Shown here: piece after piece, positions 6,186 to 12,072 of the stretch | Layout of the letters: every line of letters begins with the position of its first letter | Numbering within the stretch: position 1 is the stretch's first letter | Assembly (NCBI GenBank): GCA_025450355.1 | Contig: JANWHR010000295.1 | Location: forward strand, 1 to 12,072 | Length of the DNA stretch: 12,072 bases | Reading direction: 5' to 3' | Source: Micropepsaceae bacterium | Lineage (GTDB): Bacteria; Pseudomonadota; Alphaproteobacteria; Micropepsales; Micropepsaceae | The notes under the pieces: generated by a model | Databases searched by the model: none | What the model saw: only the letters and a program-made list of their open reading frames with translations | What the model was told of the DNA's origin: nothing | Position numbers and translations under genes: made by a program

Positions 6186-7558
6186 CACTGGCGGCAGCGA
6201 TCAGTCCCGACAACGCAGCGGCGTTACGGCTTCTTCTCGTCGAAGACGATTTGGGACTACAGCGCCAAATGAAGTGGGCGCTGGCGCCCTCGAGAGTCGC
6301 TTGTGCGGGTTCGCGCGCCGAAGCCATGCAAATTTTCGCATCGGACGGACCGTTCGAGATTGTCGTGCTGGACCTGGGCCTGCCCCCCGATGAGAACGGC
6401 GCCACCGAGGGACTGCAGGCGCTGCAGGAGATCCTCGAAACCGCACCTCACACCAAGGTCATCATCGCAAGCGGCCACACGGACAGGATGAGCGCCGTCC
6501 GCGCGGTCGGCAAGGGCGCCTTCGACTACTTTGGCAAGCCTGTGGACATCGAGGAGCTGAAGCTCATCATCGCGCGCGCACACAGAATGCATGCGCTCGA
6601 ACACGAAAACCGGCAATTGCGCGAAGCATCGCAAAAATTCACCGGCCTCGTTTTCTCATCCGCCGGCATGGCCCAGGTCGAACGCATGGTTGACCGGGTT
6701 GGCCCGACCAATGTCAGCGTCCTGATTTCCGGAGAAACCGGCACCGGGAAAGAGGTCGTGGCCCGCGCCCTGCATGACCGCTCGGGACGGCGTTCGGCGC
6801 GATTTGTGGCGATCAACTGCGCATCGATTCCCGAAAATCTTCTCGAAAGTGAATTGTTTGGGCATGAGAAGGGCGCGTTTACGGGCGCGATCAAACAGAC
6901 GCAGGGCAAGTTTGAACTCGCCCAAAACGGGACGCTGTTTCTGGACGAAATCGGTGACATGCCGATCGCCCTGCAGGCGAAACTGCTGCGGTTTCTGCAG
7001 GAGCGCCAGTTTGAGCGCGTGGGTGGCCGCACGCCGATCAATGTCGATGTCCGCCTTGTCTGCGCAACCAACCGCGATCTCGAACACCTCGTCGCCAACG
7101 GAAGATTCCGTGAAGACCTTTTTTACCGCATCAATGAAATGCGCATTGACCTGCCGCCGCTCAGGGAACGCGGGAGCGATGCCCAGCTGCTCGCACGCCA
7201 CTTTCTGAACCTGCACAGCGGCCGTGATCATCGCGGAATCATGGGGCTTTCGGATCAGGCCATGGCGGCGATCGCGACCTACGCCTGGCCCGGCAATGTC
7301 CGCGAACTCGAAAACCGCATCAAACGCGCGATCGTCATGGCCGACGGAAAGGTCATCTCCACGTCCGATCTGGACCTGAAGCCGGTGTCGCAGGCCGAGG
7401 CCAATCTGAATCTTCGATCAGAAGTTCAAAAGCTGGAATCGACTCTGGTGGAAAAGGCTCTGGCGGTCGCCAATGGCAATATTTCCAGGGCGGCAAAATT
7501 GCTGGGCGTGAGCCGGCCCCATCTTTACAGTTTGATGAAGGGGCAACCGCCGGAATGA
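6182..7558 (+). CDS. prsR: PEP-CTERM-box sigma-54 response regulator PrsR
   Basis: This 458-residue NtrC-type activator has three domains. The receiver domain (about 15-135) has the acidic patch E21-D22-D23, phospho-acceptor Asp64 (VVLDLGLP) and Lys119 (FGKPVD). The AAA+ domain (about 155-390) has Walker A GETGTGKE at 184-191, the sigma-54 contact loop GAFTGA at 231-236, Walker B LFLDEIGD and RFREDLFYRI. A Fis-type helix-turn-helix lies at about 433-453 (ISRAAKLLGVSRPHLYSLM). In the family, PrsR activates sigma-54 promoters of PEP-CTERM genes after phosphorylation by PrsK. The start is GTG at 6182, overlapping the prsK stop (GTGA), with GGGAGG about ten bases upstream. All motifs needed for phosphorylation, ATP hydrolysis and sigma-54 contact are present. 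I found no convincing -24/-12 target promoter in the intergenic DNA of this window. Confidence 0.95.
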   Translation: MTLAAAISPDNAAALRLLLVEDDLGLQRQMKWALAPSRVACAGSRAEAMQIFASDGPFEIVVLDLGLPPDENGATEGLQALQEILETAPHTKVIIASGHTDRMSAVRAVGKGAFDYFGKPVDIEELKLIIARAHRMHALEHENRQLREASQKFTGLVFSSAGMAQVERMVDRVGPTNVSVLISGETGTGKEVVARALHDRSGRRSARFVAINCASIPENLLESELFGHEKGAFTGAIKQTQGKFELAQNGTLFLDEIGDMPIALQAKLLRFLQERQFERVGGRTPINVDVRLVCATNRDLEHLVANGRFREDLFYRINEMRIDLPPLRERGSDAQLLARHFLNLHSGRDHRGIMGLSDQAMAAIATYAWPGNVRELENRIKRAIVMADGKVISTSDLDLKPVSQAEANLNLRSEVQKLESTLVEKALAVANGNISRAAKLLGVSRPHLYSLMKGQPPE

Positions 7559-7580
7559 GTGAAATTGTCGGGAGGGCACG

Positions 7581-10451
7581 ATGACCCGCCGGTACGCCGC
7601 GGAACACCATGGGATTTGTTTCAGGGCGCTCTCCGTTTCGCTGCTGCTGCTTTCGGCCGCGACCAGTCCGGCTGCTGCAGCAGCCGCTACCGCCCCCGCG
7701 GCCCAACCGGCCGCGCCTTCCGCACCTGCGCCCGATTACTCGGGATTGCCGCCGAAGGTACAGCAATTCATGCGCGATGCAGACAGCGCGCTGAAAACCG
7801 GTAATGCCAATCTTGCACTCATCCAGTTGAAAAACGCCGTTCAGCTTGCTCCCAACGAAGGCGTACCGCGTGCCCGTCTGGGTTCATTGCTGGTGCGGGG
7901 ACGCGATCCGGTTGCCGGGGAACGCGAGCTGCGCCAGGCCCAGAAAGACAAAGCTCCGGTCGGATTGGTCGTACCAGGTATCGTTTCAGCGATGCTGATG
8001 CGTGGGCAGATGCAGCAACTGCTGGCGGAATTTCCCGATCCGCCCGGTTCGGATTACGCGCTGGTTGCCCCTGAAATTCTGACGGGGCGAGCTTATGCGT
8101 TGCAAAGCCTTGGGCGTACGGCGGAAGCCACTACGACGATTGACGAGGCACTGAAGCTGCGACGTGACGCGTCAATATTGCTGGCGGGAGCGATGATCGC
8201 CAATCAGCAGAACAATACTGCTCTGGCGCGGCGGTTTACCGATGAAATGCTCGAAAGCAACCCGGCAAATACCGACGCCCATTCATTGTCGATTGATCTG
8301 TACCGGCAGGCAGGCCAACTCCAGAAGGCTCTGGCCGAGGCAACCCAGTTCGCGAAATCCAGTCCGAGAAATGTGAATGCCGCGATTTTCCGGATCCAGG
8401 TTCTGCTCGATCTAAATCAGGTCGCGGAGGCCCGGCGCGACATGGACGCGCTCCTGAAGCGCGCGCCCAGATCGCCGACCGCCAATTTCTATCTTGCCGT
8501 CGTCATGCTGCACGAAAACAACGCCAAAGGGGCATGGGCTCAATTGCTCCGCTTCCGCAATCCCGGCTATTTCCAGTCGGAGCCGGCGCTCGCGATGCAG
8601 GTGGCGCAGATTGGCATTGCAAGCGGCAATACCGAAGCCGGTGCGGCAATCCTGACGACTTTCGTTGCCCACAATCCGGATGTCCTGCCCGCGCGCCTGG
8701 AGCTGGCCGGATTGCGCCTCAGCCAGAACGATCCAAGAGCGGCCGTCGACCTGCTGACTCCCGTGAAGGATTCGAACAACCTGCAGGTCCAGCTGATTTT
8801 GACCCAGGCATATCTGCAGATGAACCGCTACACCGACGCGACCGCATTGCTGCAAAAAGAGATCGCCTCGCCCGCGGCTGCCAACAACGACCTGCTGAAA
8901 CAACAGTTGGCATTGTCTGCCGGGGCAATCGGGAACACCGGCGAGTCCATTGAACTGTTGCAGCAGCTGGAAAAGAACAATCCGGGAAATCCGGCGATCA
9001 ATGGCCAGCTCAGTATGGCATATTTGCGAAGCGGCAAGCCCGACGAGGCGTTGGCGGTCGCCGATCGCATGGCGAAGGCGCAACCGAAAAGCGCATTTCC
9101 GCCGTTTTACCGGGGAATTGTATTCAGCACCCAGGGAAAGCTGGCCGACGCGGCCACGGAATTTGCGCATGCAATCGCCGACGACCCGAAATTCGTACCG
9201 GCCCTGTTTTACCGCTCCGATGTTGAATTGGCTCAGGGCAATCCGGATGCGGCAAAGGCCGATCTGGATAAAATCCTCGTTGCGGAACCCGCCAGCTTTG
9301 CCGCCTATGGCCGGCTGGCGCAGATTGCCCTGAATGAGGGCCGTGACGATCAGGTTTTACCGCTTCTGACCAAGGCCGTGAATGTGGCGCCGAACGCTCC
9401 CGCGCCGCGCCTCACGCTCGCGAATTATCAGCTGTCGCTGCGCAAATATCAGGATGCCTTAACCACGGTTGATGCATTGCTTCGCTCCGCGCCGAACAAT
9501 GCGGACGCACTGGCGCTGCGCGGCCGCATCCAGATGGCGATGGGAGATACACAGGCCTCCGTCACCAGCTTTCGCGCGCTGGCAGTCGCCACTCCGAACA
9601 ATCCCGCGGCGCAGGTGTTGCTGGCCAATGCGTTGCGCGCTGCCAAAGACAGTGCAGGAGCGGAAGCGGCGATCCGGAGGGCGATTCAACTTGCGCCCGG
9701 CGCGACGCAATTGCGGCAGACCCTGATCGGATTCCAACTGGCGGACGGCAAAACCGATGCTGCTCTTGCTTCAGTCCGCGCATACGCGTCAGCCTATCCC
9801 GGTACGGCCGCAGATCTGCTGCAGGCCGACACGCTGATGCACCTGAACCGTGTCCAGGATGCGATCGCCGGTTTGGCGAAGGCCTATGCGCAAAAGCCCG
9901 ACAGCGGCCTGGCCGTAGCGCTGGTCGCTGCGGAGGTGGGCGCCGGAGAATCGAAACAGGCGCTTGATGTCCTGTCCGGTTGGGTGCGCAAGAATCCTGC
10001 CGATCTCAACATGCGCGTTCAATACGCGACTTTGTTAATGGAAACCGGCGATCAGAATGCCGCCCGTTCGCAATTTGAGGGGCTGCTGAAACAGCGGCCG
10101 AACGATCCGGTTGTCCTCAACAACCTCGGCTGGCTGTTGCAGAAAGATGATCCGGCGCAGGCGCTGTCGCTGGTCACGCAGGCTGCAAAGATCGCCCCGC
10201 GCAATCCGCAAATCGCCGACACGCTGGGCTGGATGAAATTCGGGCGCAAGGACGCGCAGGGTGCGCTTGTGCTGCTCAAACGCGCACATGATTTGAAATC
10301 GGATGACGCGGAAATCGGCTACCATCTGGCGGTCGCGCTGGACGCGACCGGCAAACGCGCCGAAGCAAAGACCCTGCTGAAATCGGTACTCGCCCGAAAT
10401 ACAAAATTCGCGGATGCGGCCACCGCGCAGACTCTGGTGGCGCGCTGGTAA
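7581..10451 (+). CDS. prsT: PEP-CTERM system TPR-repeat protein PrsT, without a lipobox
   Basis: This 956-residue exported protein is made almost wholly of tetratricopeptide repeats from about residue 50 to the end, with the usual A...G pairs and N/P-rich turns (for example LKNAVQLAPNEG). This size and layout beside prsK-prsR fit the PrsT family, a scaffold thought to act in the periplasm in PEP-CTERM protein or polysaccharide export. The N-terminus has basic residues, a hydrophobic core (about 16-26) and an Ala/Pro-rich stretch to about 50. The family is named a lipoprotein, yet the only cysteine I find is Cys13, before the hydrophobic core, so no lipobox is present. A Sec signal peptide cut in the alanine stretch is more likely. 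The ATG at 7581 has a strong GGAGGG at 7571-7576. The frame beginning GTG at 7559 is a shadow. The gene ends 3 bases from the convergent femAB-like gene. Confidence 0.9.
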   Translation: MTRRYAAEHHGICFRALSVSLLLLSAATSPAAAAAATAPAAQPAAPSAPAPDYSGLPPKVQQFMRDADSALKTGNANLALIQLKNAVQLAPNEGVPRARLGSLLVRGRDPVAGERELRQAQKDKAPVGLVVPGIVSAMLMRGQMQQLLAEFPDPPGSDYALVAPEILTGRAYALQSLGRTAEATTTIDEALKLRRDASILLAGAMIANQQNNTALARRFTDEMLESNPANTDAHSLSIDLYRQAGQLQKALAEATQFAKSSPRNVNAAIFRIQVLLDLNQVAEARRDMDALLKRAPRSPTANFYLAVVMLHENNAKGAWAQLLRFRNPGYFQSEPALAMQVAQIGIASGNTEAGAAILTTFVAHNPDVLPARLELAGLRLSQNDPRAAVDLLTPVKDSNNLQVQLILTQAYLQMNRYTDATALLQKEIASPAAANNDLLKQQLALSAGAIGNTGESIELLQQLEKNNPGNPAINGQLSMAYLRSGKPDEALAVADRMAKAQPKSAFPPFYRGIVFSTQGKLADAATEFAHAIADDPKFVPALFYRSDVELAQGNPDAAKADLDKILVAEPASFAAYGRLAQIALNEGRDDQVLPLLTKAVNVAPNAPAPRLTLANYQLSLRKYQDALTTVDALLRSAPNNADALALRGRIQMAMGDTQASVTSFRALAVATPNNPAAQVLLANALRAAKDSAGAEAAIRRAIQLAPGATQLRQTLIGFQLADGKTDAALASVRAYASAYPGTAADLLQADTLMHLNRVQDAIAGLAKAYAQKPDSGLAVALVAAEVGAGESKQALDVLSGWVRKNPADLNMRVQYATLLMETGDQNAARSQFEGLLKQRPNDPVVLNNLGWLLQKDDPAQALSLVTQAAKIAPRNPQIADTLGWMKFGRKDAQGALVLLKRAHDLKSDDAEIGYHLAVALDATGKRAEAKTLLKSVLARNTKFADAATAQTLVARW

Positions 10452-10454
10452 CTC

Positions 10455-11543
10455 TTATCCAAGACCCCGGATCAGCAGCGGCCCAAGCATGTTGGCCACC
10501 GGCAACGGAAGCCGCCGCCAGGCTGCGATCAATAGGGAATATTTTGGGTTCAGGGGATTTTTTTCGGGCAGGGATGCGCCTGTTCGGGTGCGATATTCAT
10601 ATTCAAGCCATGACGGCTCGAACCCCCAGTTTTTCTTGAATGCAAACGCGCCCGTGTTCGCCTTGCTGCGGCCAAAATCGAATTGCCGGTAGCCGCGGGC
10701 CGCGGCCTGCCGCATCACCTCCCAATAGAGCAGATCGTTGGCGCCGTTCTTTCGCGCCGCCGCCGTCCCGCCGCCATAATAAGGCATCACCCGGTCCCTG
10801 AAGTAGAAGTTCATCACTGCGGCGACGGGCTGTCCCCGGTCCATGATCGTGACGATGTCGCAATCGCTGCCGAAGGCCCCGATCAGGGCGGCGAAATAAC
10901 GTTTCGGGAACACGGGCGTACCGAGATTCCGCACACTTTCCGAATAGACACGGAACAGATTGTCCGGATTGCGCTCGACCGCTCCCGACAGGGTGCCCTC
11001 GAGGGCCTTTCGCACGACCGCGCGCTGCTTCCTGGGTATGGCCAACAGGTTTTGCTTCTCATCCCCGGTGATCGGTTTGGAAAAGTCCGCGTAAAGGCCG
11101 CGTCTGGTCTGCCATTCCGGGCGTGAGGCTGTCCGGCTCCTGAACTCGAGATAGTCGGCGCCGGTTTCCTGTAGCAGCTCCAACGCTGCCGCATCGAGCG
11201 CGTCGCGCACTTCCAGGTCTGCCGCCAGAGGACCGCCCTCGACGCAGAATGGCGCGCTGATCAGCGCATTCCCAAACAACCAGCTCCGCTGATGGACCAG
11301 CGGAAGAATGCCCGCGATTTTTCCGTCCCGTTCCGCAACGAGGTATCGGGGGGTCAGCCGGAAGATTTCCGCAAAAACTTGCCGCCACCCGGCGAGGTGA
11401 AAAAACGTGCCGCCGTCCGCGGCCCGAACGAACTTGTCCCAGTTGGCGGCGTCACCATCCGTCATCGGCCGCACGGTAATCGGGGGATGCTGTGTCTGGT
11501 CTCGTGCCGCGGCCGTCTCTGCGCGGCCAACTGCGGTTGCCAC
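10455..11543 (-). CDS. FemAB-like protein, PEP-CTERM system-associated
   Basis: This 362-residue protein has two tandem GNAT-like halves (about 22-180 and 185-345), as in FemA/FemB/FemX aminoacyltransferases. Marks include FFHLAGWRQVF near 47, YLEFRSR in the first half, and a second half with KRYFAALI, VMPYYGGG and YRQFDFGRSK. This pattern matches the PEP-CTERM-associated FemAB subfamily (TIGR03019). The true substrate is unknown. Modification of an envelope polymer or of a sorted protein is an inference. Translation starts at GTG 11543. The complement of 11551-11555 reads AGGGG, a good Shine-Dalgarno lying partly within the TAG stop of the upstream beta-barrel gene, so the two are co-transcribed and probably coupled. 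An inner ATG at residue 27 lacks a Shine-Dalgarno. The gene is convergent with prsT. Confidence 0.92.
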   Translation of the reverse strand: MATAVGRAETAAARDQTQHPPITVRPMTDGDAANWDKFVRAADGGTFFHLAGWRQVFAEIFRLTPRYLVAERDGKIAGILPLVHQRSWLFGNALISAPFCVEGGPLAADLEVRDALDAAALELLQETGADYLEFRSRTASRPEWQTRRGLYADFSKPITGDEKQNLLAIPRKQRAVVRKALEGTLSGAVERNPDNLFRVYSESVRNLGTPVFPKRYFAALIGAFGSDCDIVTIMDRGQPVAAVMNFYFRDRVMPYYGGGTAAARKNGANDLLYWEVMRQAAARGYRQFDFGRSKANTGAFAFKKNWGFEPSWLEYEYRTRTGASLPEKNPLNPKYSLLIAAWRRLPLPVANMLGPLLIRGLG

Positions 11544-11553
11544 TCCGATACCC

Positions 11554-12072
11554 CTAAAACGTCCGATGAATACCGATGGTAATTGCGGTATCGGTCAGGT
11601 TGTTCGTGATCGGCGATGCCGCTGTCAGGGCCGCATTGGCCAGCCGGTCGATATAGGCAATACGCAAATAGACAGACATCAGTTGTGATAATTGATAGTT
11701 GGCCATGACATAGCCGGAAACCGTGTCCAGATCGCCGCCAAGCACACGCTGGCTGTTGTAGTCCACAGCCACGATCCCCGTGAGGTAGGGATTGATGTTG
11801 CGGCTGACGGCAAACTCGCCACCCCAGATCTGTTGCTGTCCGAGGTTCGCAGTCTGCACGACGGCCTGGTAATCATCCCAATATCCGGTCAATCGATATT
11901 GCATCCGGTCGGCCATATGGACAAGGGACCCAAACGCAACGCGAGAACGATAGATGACATCGGTAATCGCAGCGCCGTTTAGCGGAACGGGAGTGAATCC
12001 CTGGACCGGTGAAATGGTTGCCGGCGGCGTATTGGGTGCAAGCTGATAGCCGGTATTGTAGAAGTTGCCCAG
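11554..12072 (-). CDS. Outer-membrane beta-barrel protein, C-terminal part (runs off the right edge)
   Basis: The frame is open from the right edge (12072) to TAG at 11556-11554, giving 172 residues with the N-terminal part outside the window. An ATG at 11916 is internal, because the same strand-like pattern continues upstream of it to the edge. The chain alternates polar and hydrophobic residues in short runs (YRLTGYW, GIVAVDYN, GYVMANYQL, VYLRIAYI, AITIGIHRTF) separated by turns. It ends in Phe, the terminal aromatic that the BAM machinery recognises. It resembles the BBP2-type beta-barrel proteins often encoded in exopolysaccharide and exosortase loci. It could be a porin for polysaccharide export, but the missing part prevents a firm family call. 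It lies 10 bases upstream of the femAB-like gene and probably heads that operon or lies within it. Confidence 0.8.
   Translation of the reverse strand: MGNFYNTGYQLAPNTPPATISPVQGFTPVPLNGAAITDVIYRSRVAFGSLVHMADRMQYRLTGYWDDYQAVVQTANLGQQQIWGGEFAVSRNINPYLTGIVAVDYNSQRVLGGDLDTVSGYVMANYQLSQLMSVYLRIAYIDRLANAALTAASPITNNLTDTAITIGIHRTF

Noticed and set aside
7663..7700. GCTGCTGCAGCAGCC tandem-like stretch at the start of prsT
   Set aside because: It is alanine codons in the signal-peptide and linker region of a GC-rich gene, not a separate repeat element.
1..12072. Searched by eye for CRISPR arrays, tRNA/rRNA genes, transposases, att sites or long direct repeats
   Set aside because: None seen. The TPR repeats in prsT are protein-level repeats with diverged DNA, and no mobile-element ends are visible.

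Overview
The window looks like part of an exopolysaccharide locus tied to the PEP-CTERM/exosortase (XrtA-type) protein-sorting system of a moderately high-GC Gram-negative bacterium. The support is a recognisable PrsK-PrsR-PrsT set, a FemAB-like protein of the PEP-CTERM-associated type, two GT4 glycosyltransferases, and an outer-membrane beta-barrel ending in phenylalanine. Such loci are known mainly from Proteobacteria. I lean towards an alphaproteobacterium but cannot prove it from this window. No exosortase gene and no PEP-CTERM substrate lie inside the window.

Layout. Positions 1-230 are mostly unassigned, with at most the tail of an upstream gene. A 98-residue arginine-rich, single-membrane-span protein (231-527, +) follows. 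Facing it tail to tail is a 43-residue protein (647-778, -) with the same plan: an arginine-rich head and one membrane segment. The two share a PG..SRRR.RR head and 9 of 22 identical positions around the membrane segment, so they look like an inverted paralogous pair. A 7-bp GC-rich stem-loop lies between them. The 130-bp divergent region 779-908 holds nested dyad symmetry centred near 841.

From about 909 a plus-strand run begins: a YdcF/DUF218-family membrane protein, two GT4 glycosyltransferases (each overlapping the gene before it by 8-11 bp), a 76-bp AT-rich gap with a 7-bp inverted repeat, then prsK, prsR (overlapping by GTGA) and prsT. On the minus strand, entering from the right edge, an outer-membrane beta-barrel gene (5' part outside the window) is followed after 10 bp by the femAB-like gene. 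The latter ends 3 bp from the end of prsT.

Likely joint role (inference from families): the glycosyltransferases and YdcF-like protein build or process an envelope polysaccharide. PrsK senses a signal and phosphorylates PrsR, a sigma-54 activator of PEP-CTERM genes. PrsT, the FemAB-like protein and the barrel act in the envelope, in export or surface assembly. The two small membrane proteins are unassigned and are the least explained part of the window.
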